Shown: positions 26,561 to 35,544 of the stretch, in pieces
Layout of the letters: each line of letters begins with the position of its first letter
Numbering within the stretch: position 1 is the first letter of the stretch
Origin: Bermanella sp. WJH001
Lineage (GTDB): Bacteria > Pseudomonadota > Gammaproteobacteria > Pseudomonadales > Oceanobacteraceae
Assembly (NCBI RefSeq): GCF_030070105.1
Contig: NZ_JASJOO010000002.1
Span: 620,001 to 684,000, forward strand
Length of the DNA stretch: 64,000 bases
Reading direction: 5' to 3'
The notes under the pieces: model-generated
Seen by the model: only the letters and a program-made list of their open reading frames with translations
Told to the model about the DNA's origin: nothing
Databases searched by the model: none
Made by a program: the position numbers and the translations under genes

Positions 26561-27533
26561 GATCTCGCTTCCACTGTTCAAGTTTAATATTTAAATCGTG
26601 TAAAAAAGCAGCAGGCAAATCAGCGGCAATTTTTAAATACCACATGTCGCTTTTGGCAAACTGCTTGATTTTGACTGCGTCTTTTTCTGTCATCAATATT
26701 TGTTGGGTTAAACCTGATAAATCCTGTTCTTTATAATCATAATGATCTGGAAACCATTTGTGATCGCAGTAAATTCCAAGCTCATTAATCGTATTTAAAA
26801 ATTTATTAGGATTACCTATACCAGCAATCGCTAAAGCATCATCGGTGGACTTAAAACTCGCCAGTGACTGCTCTTCATTAGTAACTAAATTCACCCAAGC
26901 AATAGGTTTGATTTGAAACGTATTATCATCGACATTTTTATCACTTGATAAAATATAATTAACAGTTTGCAAACGACTTCGATGTTCTCGCAATGGCCCC
27001 ACTGGCATAAGCTGGGCATTCCCCAAGCCTCGTGATCCATCAATCACACACACTTCGTAATCACGGTGCAAGCCATAATGCTGCAATCCGTCATCACTGA
27101 TTATTACGTCGACGCCTTTTTCTAAAATTAAAGGTACCGCTCGAGCGCGAACAGGGTCAACCACCACAGGAATACGTAATGATTGAAACAACATGAAAGG
27201 TTCATCACCCACTTTCTGAGAGCTGTCTTGGTTTTGGATCAAGTGAGGAAAATCGGTCAATTCCCCACCATAACCACGACTGATTACCCCTGGCGTATAA
27301 CCTTGTGACTGTAGATACCGAACCAACGCCTGTACAACTGGGGTTTTACCAGTACCGCCTAACGTAATATTCCCCACAACAATAACAGGAACATCGTATG
27401 GCTTTGAATTCAATGCTAAATACTGCTGACGCTTACGTTTAGTCACAAACAAAACAAGCAGTAAAAGCGGCCAAAGCACCCACGTCCACGGTATACGCCC
27501 ATACCATGCGGCGTTAAATAAACGCTCTAACAT
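26553..27533 (-). CDS. lpxK: Tetraacyldisaccharide 4'-kinase
   Basis: An inner-membrane kinase that adds the 4'-phosphate to the lipid A precursor to make lipid IVA. 326 aa. It has an N-terminal membrane helix (IPWTWVLWPLLLLVLFVT), the P-loop VVGNITLGGTGKTPVV and the catalytic stretch VISDDGLQHYGLHRD. The late motif LMTEKDAVKI is present. It follows msbA by 3 bp, the standard msbA-lpxK pair. Confidence 0.96.
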   Translation of the reverse strand: MLERLFNAAWYGRIPWTWVLWPLLLLVLFVTKRKRQQYLALNSKPYDVPVIVVGNITLGGTGKTPVVQALVRYLQSQGYTPGVISRGYGGELTDFPHLIQNQDSSQKVGDEPFMLFQSLRIPVVVDPVRARAVPLILEKGVDVIISDDGLQHYGLHRDYEVCVIDGSRGLGNAQLMPVGPLREHRSRLQTVNYILSSDKNVDDNTFQIKPIAWVNLVTNEEQSLASFKSTDDALAIAGIGNPNKFLNTINELGIYCDHKWFPDHYDYKEQDLSGLTQQILMTEKDAVKIKQFAKSDMWYLKIAADLPAAFLHDLNIKLEQWKRDHG

Positions 27534-27536
27534 GAT

Positions 27537-29282
27537 TTACCCATCAAATTGCATATCGTGTAAATTTTTATAAAAACCTTGTTTTTCAATAAGGGTTTTA
27601 TGATTACCACGCTCGACTATTTCACCTTTATTAACCACTAAAATAGTATCGGCTTTCTCTATGGTGCTTAATCTGTGCGCCACGACAAAACTGGTTCTAT
27701 TTTTCATAAGGTTATCTAATGCTTTTTGGATATAGCGCTCTGATTCGGTATCCAGCGCGCTGGTTGCCTCATCTAAAATCAAAATAGGTGCGTCTTTTAA
27801 AATAGCCCGTGCAATCGCTAAACGTTGACGCTGACCACCGGATAACATCACACCATCATCACCAATCATGGTTTGCATGCCTTGAGGCATTTGCTCGATG
27901 AACTCAAGTGCGTGGGCGGCTTTTGCGGCAGCATAAACCTCTTCTTCGGTTTTATCCGCTAAACTGCCATAAGCGATATTATTAAAAACAGTATCATTAA
28001 ATAAAGTGACCCCTTGACTGACCAAGGCAATCTGGCGACGAAGGTCATCCAGCGGATAGTCTTTGATGCTGCGACCATCTAATAAAATATCGCCGTCATT
28101 AAACTCATAAAATCGAGTGAGCAAGTTAATTAATGTGGATTTACCGCTGCCAGACTTGCCCACTAGTGCAACGCTTTCACCGGCTTTCACATCAAGCTGA
28201 ATATTTTTCAATACTCGCTCATCAGAATCTGGGTAGTGAAAACTCAAATTTTGAATTTGAATATCACCATGTGCCTTTTTCATGCTTTGCACACCTGAAT
28301 CATTTTCAGCATCTTCACCCAAAACAGAAAAAATACTCTTAGCGGCTACAACACCTTGCTGCAGTAATGCATTGATGCCTGCCAATGTACGCATCGGTTT
28401 TGCCAATGTACTTGCAGCTGTCATAAATGCCATGAGCTGACCAAAGTCCATTCCACCAATAATCAATGGATCCAGCGCCACCCACATCAAAGCACCGATG
28501 GCCATGGCCACAATCATTTGCATCACAGGCACACTAATGGCTTTTACACGGGCAAACTTTAATGTCTGAACCAGATTAGTATTACTGACTTTTGCAAATC
28601 GGTTTTGTTCGTACTCGTGACCTGAGAAAATTTTAACTTCTTGATATGCATTGACGGCTTCACCAGCAACCTGAGTCACTTGCCCCATACTGCCCTGAAC
28701 GTTTGTGCTGTATTTTTTGAAATACTTATTAGCTTTTTTAACAATGAAGGCTAAAAAAGGTGCCGCTGCAAAAAAGATAAGGGTTAACTTCCAGTTCATA
28801 TAGAACATATAACCCAACAAGAAAATGACCGTTAAACCCTCTCGCACTAAACTGGTTACAGCCGAGGTGATTGAACCGTAAACCTGTTCAACATCAAATG
28901 TGATTTTAGAAATAATATGCCCTTTAGCATGCTTATCAAAAAACTCATTAGGTAATATCAAATAATGATTAAACAAAGCCGTTCTGAGTTTATGGACAAC
29001 CGTTCGACCGACTTTTGCTAAAAAGAAATCCCCTAGAAAACTTCCTAACCCGCGTAGCGCAAAAATACCCAGTATTAATAATACTAAAGTCGTGCGGGCT
29101 TCCATGGTGGGGTCTTGATACGTTTTCTCAATCAAATCCATTAAGTGCGCTAACATCGGCGCTGTTGAGGCATAGATCGAAAAACCTAGTATCGCGGTAA
29201 AGTAGAGAAATTTTTGCTGAAACACATAACCGAGCAGGCGCTTATAAAGCGCCCAGTCTGTTAAGTTTGTAGTATCTTTCAT
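27537..29282 (-). CDS. msbA: Lipid A export ABC transporter MsbA
   Basis: A half-size ABC exporter that flips lipid A-core across the inner membrane. 581 aa: a six-helix membrane domain (about 1-320) and an ATPase domain. The ATPase has GKSGSGKSTLI (Walker A), LSGGQRQRLAIARA (signature) and ILILDEATSALDTESE (Walker B). The H-loop is VVAHRLSTI. It follows exbD and precedes lpxK with only a few bases between genes. Confidence 0.95.
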   Translation of the reverse strand: MKDTTNLTDWALYKRLLGYVFQQKFLYFTAILGFSIYASTAPMLAHLMDLIEKTYQDPTMEARTTLVLLILGIFALRGLGSFLGDFFLAKVGRTVVHKLRTALFNHYLILPNEFFDKHAKGHIISKITFDVEQVYGSITSAVTSLVREGLTVIFLLGYMFYMNWKLTLIFFAAAPFLAFIVKKANKYFKKYSTNVQGSMGQVTQVAGEAVNAYQEVKIFSGHEYEQNRFAKVSNTNLVQTLKFARVKAISVPVMQMIVAMAIGALMWVALDPLIIGGMDFGQLMAFMTAASTLAKPMRTLAGINALLQQGVVAAKSIFSVLGEDAENDSGVQSMKKAHGDIQIQNLSFHYPDSDERVLKNIQLDVKAGESVALVGKSGSGKSTLINLLTRFYEFNDGDILLDGRSIKDYPLDDLRRQIALVSQGVTLFNDTVFNNIAYGSLADKTEEEVYAAAKAAHALEFIEQMPQGMQTMIGDDGVMLSGGQRQRLAIARAILKDAPILILDEATSALDTESERYIQKALDNLMKNRTSFVVAHRLSTIEKADTILVVNKGEIVERGNHKTLIEKQGFYKNLHDMQFDG

Positions 29283-29284
29283 GA

Positions 29285-29698
29285 TTATTTAGCTTGCTTG
29301 CTGGTAATACTCAACCGAGAAAATCCCAGCTGACCGGCGGCATCCATCGCGCGAACGACGAACTCATGGGGGGTTGATGCATCTGCGGTGATAATAAAGG
29401 GTAAACTTTTATCCCCTGCAGACACCTTTTCAATGGCTTGTTTTAATGTCACCAGTTTTTGGCTGATTAAGGCCTGGCCATTGATACTATACGTCCCCTG
29501 CTTATCAATGACGACTTCCACCATTTTAGCTGGGGCCTCAGCAACTTCGCCATCAGCTTCTGGTAAATTCACTGCTAAATGGTTTTCTTTGGTGAAGGTG
29601 GTGCTCACCATAAAAAAGATTAGCAACAAAAATACAATATCAATCAGTGGCGTCAGATTTAAACTGAGCTCTTCTTTGTTTTGACGCTTAAAGTTCAC
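29285..29698 (-). CDS. exbD: ExbD/TolR-family biopolymer transport protein
   Basis: About 137 aa from GTG 29698 (MNFKRQNKEELSLNLTPLID). I prefer this start because it lies 4 bp after the exbB stop and gives the normal ExbD N-terminus; the longer frame to 29749 would run deep into exbB. The single membrane helix contains the proton-pathway aspartate in LTPLIDIVFLLLIFFMV. The C-terminal periplasmic domain is complete. With exbB it forms a proton-driven motor. No tonB is adjacent, and the pair is embedded in the comEC-msbA-lpxK order seen in Pseudomonas. Confidence 0.9.
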   Translation of the reverse strand: MNFKRQNKEELSLNLTPLIDIVFLLLIFFMVSTTFTKENHLAVNLPEADGEVAEAPAKMVEVVIDKQGTYSINGQALISQKLVTLKQAIEKVSAGDKSLPFIITADASTPHEFVVRAMDAAGQLGFSRLSITSKQAK

Positions 29699-29702
29699 AG
29701 CT

Positions 29703-30332
29703 CTAACCCTCTGGCGTCTCACTAACTTCACGGTCACCGTGCAGCACATCCACTAGCTTAACGGCTTCTTGCTCCATAAACACCACAATCTCATCAATAC
29801 GACGTTGAAGGATGCGATAACAAACCAGAGCAGGAATCGCAATCATCATACCGGCCGCGGTTGTCACTAACGCTTCAGAAATACCTCCAGCCAATACGCC
29901 CGCATTGCCGGTACCTTGAGCCATGATTTCGTTAAAAACAGAAATCATACCCAGTACCGTACCTAGTAACCCCATTAAAGGGGCAACGGCAGCAATGGTA
30001 CCCAATGCATTTAAGAATCGCTCCATCTCGTGCACAGCAGTACTCGCTGCTTGTTCAATGGCTTCCTTGGTAATGTCACGACCATGACGAGAGTTACTTA
30101 AACCGGCCGCCAAAATAGCACCAAGATGGGTTTCTTGCTTTAGCTGCTTAAGTTTTGCACTGTCTAATTCGTTATTTTTGATCCACATCCACACCTGGGC
30201 TAATAGATGTTTAGGGGCAATGTTCTCAGGGCGAAGTGTCCAAAACCGTTCAATACAAATCGCAACCGCTAACACGGATGCCAAAATGAGGGGGATCATC
30301 ATCCAACCGCCAGCAAATACCAGTTCTTTCAC
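29703..30332 (-). CDS. exbB: MotA/TolQ/ExbB proton channel protein
   Basis: 209 aa with three membrane helices: about residues 8-26 (MMIPLILASVLAVAICIE), then GTIAAVAPLMGLLGTVLGMI and LVTTAAGMMIAIPALVCY. The last two are the ExbB signature helices carrying the channel threonines. It lies 20 bp after comEC and 4 bp before exbD. Confidence 0.93.
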   Translation of the reverse strand: MKELVFAGGWMMIPLILASVLAVAICIERFWTLRPENIAPKHLLAQVWMWIKNNELDSAKLKQLKQETHLGAILAAGLSNSRHGRDITKEAIEQAASTAVHEMERFLNALGTIAAVAPLMGLLGTVLGMISVFNEIMAQGTGNAGVLAGGISEALVTTAAGMMIAIPALVCYRILQRRIDEIVVFMEQEAVKLVDVLHGDREVSETPEG

Positions 30333-30352
30333 CTCATTACTCCTACGTATAT

Positions 30353-32515
30353 TTATTCTATTAAACCAAAATTAGGGCGGTATGTTGAAACAACTAGCGG
30401 CTCTTGTCTAGGTGGAAACGCAACTTGTACCGAACCTTTATCAGCAGTTGTATAAACCATCATGTTTCTTTCTTGATATTTGCTTATTATTTGCTCATGG
30501 GGGTGGCCATATCGGTTCAAAAAACCAGCAGATACAATCACAATATCAGGGGCAACCTCATCTAAGAACTCGTCGGTACTGGAAGTCTTACTGCCATGAT
30601 GGGGGGCAATCAGTACACTGGTGGTTAAATCAACACCTTGTCGAATCAACTGCGCTTCGGCTTCCTTTTCGATATCACCGGTAAATAATACGCTTTTACC
30701 TGAACGGGCTGTTACTTTTAATAAGCAAGAGCCATTATTTCCAGCTTTATGGCCATCCGCTTGGAAACGCATAAATCTAACGCCGTCATATTGCCATTGC
30801 AGTGTTTCACAGTGATCTTGAGAAACAAGCTCGTCTGCCATATTGGCTAAAATTTCTGCCCCTCCAGCATGATCATTATCGCCATGCGTAAGGTGCAGCA
30901 TATCCAAACGCTGGATTCCTTGCTGCCTCAGATAAGGCATCAAGACAAAATCAACAATCCCCAGGCCATTAGAAAATAACGCGCCAGTATCAATCAATAC
31001 ATGATGATGAGCCGTTTCAATGAGCGCAGAGCTACCTTGCCCCACATCCAATACTGTTAACTCAAAGCCACCCGGTTGCGGTTTCTCCAAAGGCAAAATC
31101 ACAGCGGCTAAAGCCAGAGAAACCGCCACTGCTCTCAAACCTAGTGCCCAAGGCAATATTGCCAGCAGTAACGCAAGCATTAGTAAGTATTTATATTCGT
31201 AAGCCACCGGCAAAGACCAGGTAATAATAGGACTTGCTTCATGCAACAGCATGATTAAATTTGCCAAGCCAACTTCAAGCCAAGCTAACCCAACACTATT
31301 AAAACACAACGCCCATATCACAACTGCCAACACGGCTGGCATAACGATGATAGTAAACACAGGAATCAAAATTAAATTAACTAAATAAGACATGGGAACC
31401 AAAGCCTGATCAAAACCTAGAAGCACGATCCCACCCACACAAAACGCTAACCATTGAGCCTTCAACAACACAACTAGCCAACTTTTCCTGTTCGAGCCTG
31501 CAAAACCTACAATCAAGGCCAGTACAATACTGAATGACAGCCAACTCCCCATATCCATAAAAGCCAAGGGTTTTATCAACATCACCATCAAAATCGCAAA
31601 CACATAATAATGCACAACATGGGTAAAACGAGTTTGATAAAGCATGACAGCCGTACACATAACCATGAGTACTGCACGCATAGCCGGCACCTGAAAACCC
31701 GCCATCGCACCATAGAGAGTTGCAATACCAAGACCTGTGAACAGCGCAATATTTCGTGCATAAGGCCAGTTCAGCATCAGCAGTGGGCGTTGAAGCCAAT
31801 AAAAGATCAAACCCACTAGCCCTGCTACTATTCCTACATGTAAGCCAGACACCACAAATAAGTGACTGATACCCGAAGAAAAAATAAGACGTTTATCATC
31901 ACCTGCAATGCCACTTTTATCACCCAATACCAGTGCTCTTAATATGGGGAATTGTGTTGCAGGTAACTGATCAGACAGCAGCGTCATCATCCCCTGATTG
32001 TGACGCTCTAACATAATATTTTCAGGCGCATTCACGCGCACACTTGCTTGTGCTCCAAAACCTTTTGCAATCATCCATTGGCGATAATTAAAGGCATTAG
32101 GATTTTGGTATGAATAAATAGGTTTAATTGAAAGCTTAAACTGCCAACGGTCTTCACTTTGCAATTCAAATGGGCAGCGATAACAACTGACTTTTAACTT
32201 ATATGGATAACCATCTTCTTGGAAATCAAAATCCAATTTATGTGGTTGGTGAGATATGGCCCCAATCCTACCGGTGACTATTCGAGTGGTTTTTCCTTGC
32301 TCCAAGGCCAATGCTTCTTGGCTAGCAACAAACCAATGGCCGCTTACCCAAATGACACCCGCCAGCATAAAAAAGACCGCAAGAAGGCGTTTAGATCTAT
32401 AAGCCGCTGCCACCAAAAGCACAAATGGGGTCAACAATAAGACCAATTTGGGCCAAATAGAGGCCAGCAATACGCCTATAATGAACCCAATAAAGGGCTG
32501 TTTCATAACTAGCAT
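30353..32515 (-). CDS. ComEC/Rec2 DNA internalisation protein
   Basis: A large multi-spanning inner-membrane channel for uptake of transforming DNA. 720 aa: an N-terminal OB-fold region (DUF4131), a central Competence domain with many helices (about 200-460, with GISHLFVVSGLHVGIVAGLV) and a C-terminal metallo-beta-lactamase domain. That domain has HLTHGDNDHAGGAEIL and APHHGSKTSS. All three parts are intact. ATG 32506 is an alternative start. With type IV pilus genes in the window, this suggests the cell may be naturally transformable. Confidence 0.93.
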   Translation of the reverse strand: MLVMKQPFIGFIIGVLLASIWPKLVLLLTPFVLLVAAAYRSKRLLAVFFMLAGVIWVSGHWFVASQEALALEQGKTTRIVTGRIGAISHQPHKLDFDFQEDGYPYKLKVSCYRCPFELQSEDRWQFKLSIKPIYSYQNPNAFNYRQWMIAKGFGAQASVRVNAPENIMLERHNQGMMTLLSDQLPATQFPILRALVLGDKSGIAGDDKRLIFSSGISHLFVVSGLHVGIVAGLVGLIFYWLQRPLLMLNWPYARNIALFTGLGIATLYGAMAGFQVPAMRAVLMVMCTAVMLYQTRFTHVVHYYVFAILMVMLIKPLAFMDMGSWLSFSIVLALIVGFAGSNRKSWLVVLLKAQWLAFCVGGIVLLGFDQALVPMSYLVNLILIPVFTIIVMPAVLAVVIWALCFNSVGLAWLEVGLANLIMLLHEASPIITWSLPVAYEYKYLLMLALLLAILPWALGLRAVAVSLALAAVILPLEKPQPGGFELTVLDVGQGSSALIETAHHHVLIDTGALFSNGLGIVDFVLMPYLRQQGIQRLDMLHLTHGDNDHAGGAEILANMADELVSQDHCETLQWQYDGVRFMRFQADGHKAGNNGSCLLKVTARSGKSVLFTGDIEKEAEAQLIRQGVDLTTSVLIAPHHGSKTSSTDEFLDEVAPDIVIVSAGFLNRYGHPHEQIISKYQERNMMVYTTADKGSVQVAFPPRQEPLVVSTYRPNFGLIE

Positions 32516-32607
32516 GTCATATGCATTCCGTGCATAATTGCGCCCTTCTCAAGGGACACATGTTCCATAGTCATTAATATTCCCTTTGGATTGTGTCCGA
32601 GAATACT

Positions 32608-33141
32608 ATGCCAAAACAGTTACTTAAGCGCTTTTTTCCTAACCCTAAAACCGTTCAACAGCACCCATCTTTGCAGTTTTTAGGGCCTTTCCTACATGAG
32701 CCGAACCTTTGGCACTTAAATCGTCGTTCTGTTTCTCGGGCTTTTTTGGTCGGTGTTTTCTTTGCTTTTATGCCTATGCCATTTCAAATGGTAGCCGCGG
32801 CCATTTTAGGCGTTATGATCCATTCAAACCTACCTATTTCTATCGGTCTAGTTTGGATTAGCAACCCTATTACCATACCCCCAATTTTCTACTTCACCTA
32901 TAAAGTGGGCACCGTGATTTTAGATACACCAATTAGAGAGTTTGAAATTGAGCTTTCACTTGATTGGGTATTAACAGAATTAGGCGCGATTTGGCAGCCA
33001 TTGCTATTGGGCTCACTTATATGCGCCATCATATTCTCAGCCATTAGCTTTATAGGCATTCGTTTATTCTGGCGCTTCCATGTGGTGAGCAACTGGAATA
33101 AACGCAAAGCAAAGCGCTTAGCACAAAAAACAAACCACTAG
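32608..33141 (+). CDS. DUF2062 domain membrane protein
   Basis: 177 aa from ATG 32608 (MPKQLLKRFFPNPKTV); the longer frame uses a GTG. It shows the DUF2062 pattern: HEPNLWHLNRRSVSRAFLVG, two or three membrane helices (VFFAFMPMPFQMVAAAILGV, WISNPITIPPIFYFTYKVG) and a C-terminal helix near residues 135-155. The function of the family is unknown. It lies beside comEC in Pseudomonas too. Its stop codon abuts the lolD stop. Confidence 0.85.
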   Translation: MPKQLLKRFFPNPKTVQQHPSLQFLGPFLHEPNLWHLNRRSVSRAFLVGVFFAFMPMPFQMVAAAILGVMIHSNLPISIGLVWISNPITIPPIFYFTYKVGTVILDTPIREFEIELSLDWVLTELGAIWQPLLLGSLICAIIFSAISFIGIRLFWRFHVVSNWNKRKAKRLAQKTNH

Positions 33142-33155
33142 CTAAGCTAGTGGTT
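33124..33155 (-). terminator. Terminator encoded across the abutting ends of DUF2062 and lolD genes
   Basis: An 11-bp perfect inverted repeat, AACCACTAGCT A AGCTAGTGGTT (33133-33155), spans the adjoining stop codons of the two converging genes. On the minus strand it is followed by TGTTTTTTGTG, a reasonable U tract for lolD. On the plus strand there is no T run. Confidence 0.65.
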
Positions 33156-33840
33156 CTAGGTCTCTCAACTGACCATCCAGTAATTGATAACTGGTTTGTG
33201 CTAATCGAGAAAATGCCAAGTCATGGGTGACCACAACAAACGCCGTTTTTAACTCTTGGTTTAATTGAGCGATAAGCTGTTGAATATCGTGGGCCGTGTG
33301 AGCATCAAGATTACCTGTTGGTTCATCAAGTAATACCAAAGCAGGTTGAGTAATCAAAGCTCGTGCGATTGCCACTCGTTGGCGCTCACCACCTGATAGT
33401 TCAGCCGGTTTGTGTTTTGCTCGAGAACCAAGCCCAACCTTCTCCAACATTTCTGTTGCTTGCTGCAACGCTTTCTTTTTATTTACACCTTGAATCCACA
33501 ATGGCATCGCCACATTTTCACAGGCACTAAACTCAGCTAACAAATGATGAAATTGATAAACAAAACCTAAATGTGAATTACGTAAGGCCCCCAGTTTAGC
33601 TTCGGATAACGTGCTAATATCCTCTTCACCCCACATAACACGACCACTGCTTGGCAAATCCAAACCCGCCAGCATATTAAGTAATGTTGTTTTACCTGAT
33701 CCAGAAGCACCCACCACTGAAACCCAATCTCCTTTGGACAAGCTAAATTGAAGCTCATCCAAAATACGAATTGGTTCTGGGCCCACTTGATATTCTTTTA
33801 CCAAATTTTCACAGCGTAAAACCGTTGTATTAGATGTCAT
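33142..33840 (-). CDS. lolD: Lipoprotein-releasing system ATPase LolD
   Basis: The ATPase that powers extraction of outer-membrane lipoproteins from the inner membrane. 232 aa. It carries VGASGSGKTTLLNMLAGLD (Walker A), the Q-loop VYQFHHLLAEFSA with the LolD-typical motif, LSGGERQRVAIARAL and LVLLDEPTGNLD. It overlaps the end of the permease gene by 11 bp. Confidence 0.95.
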   Translation of the reverse strand: MTSNTTVLRCENLVKEYQVGPEPIRILDELQFSLSKGDWVSVVGASGSGKTTLLNMLAGLDLPSSGRVMWGEEDISTLSEAKLGALRNSHLGFVYQFHHLLAEFSACENVAMPLWIQGVNKKKALQQATEMLEKVGLGSRAKHKPAELSGGERQRVAIARALITQPALVLLDEPTGNLDAHTAHDIQQLIAQLNQELKTAFVVVTHDLAFSRLAQTSYQLLDGQLRDLEPLA

Positions 33841-35074
33841 AACGCAATGCCTCAGCTGGCTTTACTTTGGAAGCACGATAAGCAGGATAAAGCGTCGCTA
33901 AAAAGCTCATTAACAAGCCACTACCTGTCACTACCATTACATCTTGCCATTTTAATTCAGACGGCAAATAACTAATAAAATACACATTGGCATTCAAAAA
34001 TTGCACATCTAACAAACGCTCAATACCAGCAATAATGTCGGTGACAGTAAGCGCTAAAACAATACCAAGTGAGGTGCCCAATAAAATACCCACAACCCCA
34101 ATAACCGAACCTTGCACCATAAATACCTGCATGATGCTGCCAGGTGACATGCCCAAAGTTCTTAAAATAGCAATATCCCCTTGCTTATCGGTTACGACCA
34201 TTACCAAGGTAGAAACAATGTTAAACGCAGCAACCGCCACAATAATTAACAGCAACAGCCCAATCATGGTTTTTTCCATTTGTATCGCTTGGAATAAATT
34301 GCCATGGGTTCGAGTCCAGTCACTACTTGTGATGGACGCATCAAGATCAAACGTTAAATTCCAAGCAATACGAGGTGCTTGAAATAAATCTTCAGTTTTC
34401 AACCGCAGCCCTTGGGCTGGATATTTCATGCGGGCCATCTTTGCGGCATCAACCATGTGAATATAAGCAAAATTCGCATCTAACTCAGCGCCAACAGAGA
34501 ATACGCCACTCACTGTAAAACGTTTCAAACGGGGCATGACACCGGCCGGTGTCAAACTGGCTTCCGGCATAATTAAGGTGACTTTTTCACCTAATGTCAC
34601 ACCAAGTTTTCTTGCCAATAAATCCCCAAGAATGATGTGATATTCACCAGCGGATAACGAATCAAATTCACCTAATTTCATAAAATCAGGCAGAATGGAG
34701 ACCTTTTTTTCCCACTCAGGCTCGATACCATTGACCATCACACCTTGCACGCGGCCTTTATGACTCATCATGCCTTGGATATTCACAAATGGCGCAACAC
34801 CAACGATGCCTGGCTTAGCTTTGACTTGGTTCGCTAATTCCTGCCAATTCTCTAAACCATCCTTTGAATATAAAGCAGCATGAGGCACCATACCTAAAAT
34901 CCGCTGACGAAGTTCTCGGTCAAAGCCATTCATCACAGACAAAACAAGAATTAAAACGGCTACCCCTAGGGTGAGGCCAGCCATAGAAATTGCGGATATA
35001 AAAGAAATGAAATGGTTACGCCGTTTAGCGCCGGTATACCGCAAACCAATAATAATGGGTAATGTTTTAAGCAT
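33830..35074 (-). CDS. LolC/LolE-family lipoprotein-releasing permease
   Basis: 414 aa with the four-helix MacB/FtsX-like topology: one N-terminal helix (FISAISMAGLTLGVAVLILVLSVMNGFDREL), a large periplasmic domain (about 50-260) and three C-terminal helices. The family start IIIGLRYTGAKRRNHF is clear. Only one permease gene accompanies lolD here. This could be a LolF-type protein acting as a homodimer, or a partner could lie elsewhere. Confidence 0.93.
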   Translation of the reverse strand: MLKTLPIIIGLRYTGAKRRNHFISFISAISMAGLTLGVAVLILVLSVMNGFDRELRQRILGMVPHAALYSKDGLENWQELANQVKAKPGIVGVAPFVNIQGMMSHKGRVQGVMVNGIEPEWEKKVSILPDFMKLGEFDSLSAGEYHIILGDLLARKLGVTLGEKVTLIMPEASLTPAGVMPRLKRFTVSGVFSVGAELDANFAYIHMVDAAKMARMKYPAQGLRLKTEDLFQAPRIAWNLTFDLDASITSSDWTRTHGNLFQAIQMEKTMIGLLLLIIVAVAAFNIVSTLVMVVTDKQGDIAILRTLGMSPGSIMQVFMVQGSVIGVVGILLGTSLGIVLALTVTDIIAGIERLLDVQFLNANVYFISYLPSELKWQDVMVVTGSGLLMSFLATLYPAYRASKVKPAEALRYDI

Positions 35075-35171
35075 TAACTGTTACAACCACAAAATAAAAC
35101 GTAAGACTAAAGAATTCACCGCATAATTGAAATGGTCTTATGGCGCTTTTGGCGCTAAAATCAAAGGATAA

Positions 35172-35525
35172 ATGGACATAATGGTTGGTATTATGAAATC
35201 GTTAACGCAAATTACACGCACCTGTTTAAGTTTAATACTGTTATTAGGCTGCTCTGTAACCTATGCAGATAAAATGAATGATGGCATGACAACCACTACG
35301 AATGCCTCTGACATTACAATTCCATTATCAGGTAAAGAGATTAAAAAGAATTTAGTTGGGCCCAAGCGTGGCACCAGCATGAAACAAGTTGAAGAAAACT
35401 TTGGTAAAGCCATCAAAATACACCCACCTAAAGGTAAACCACCCATTACACGTTGGGATTACCCTAAATTCAGTGTGTATTTTGAATCCAGCTCTGTTAT
35501 CCATACCGTCAGTCGCGCAAACTGA
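35172..35525 (+). CDS. Small exported protein of unknown function
   Basis: 117 aa with an N-terminal signal (ITRTCLSLILLLGCSVTYA). LLGC could be a lipobox, or cleavage could follow TYA. The mature part has GPKRGTSMKQVEENFGKAIK and PPITRWDYPKFSVYFES. This looks like a conserved small periplasmic family in gammaproteobacteria with a GMSxxxVxxxFG motif that I recognise but cannot name. GGA precedes ATG 35172; ATG 35181 and 35193 are alternatives. It lies 20 bp before aguA and may be co-transcribed. Confidence 0.7.
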   Translation: MDIMVGIMKSLTQITRTCLSLILLLGCSVTYADKMNDGMTTTTNASDITIPLSGKEIKKNLVGPKRGTSMKQVEENFGKAIKIHPPKGKPPITRWDYPKFSVYFESSSVIHTVSRAN

Positions 35526-35544
35526 TTTATAAAGACATCAATAC

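Noticed and set aside
35061-35085. GTTACAAC in the lolC/E upstream region as a Ter site
   Set aside because: The 8-base core matches E. coli Ter, but the flanking bases do not, and such 8-mers are expected by chance in 64 kb.
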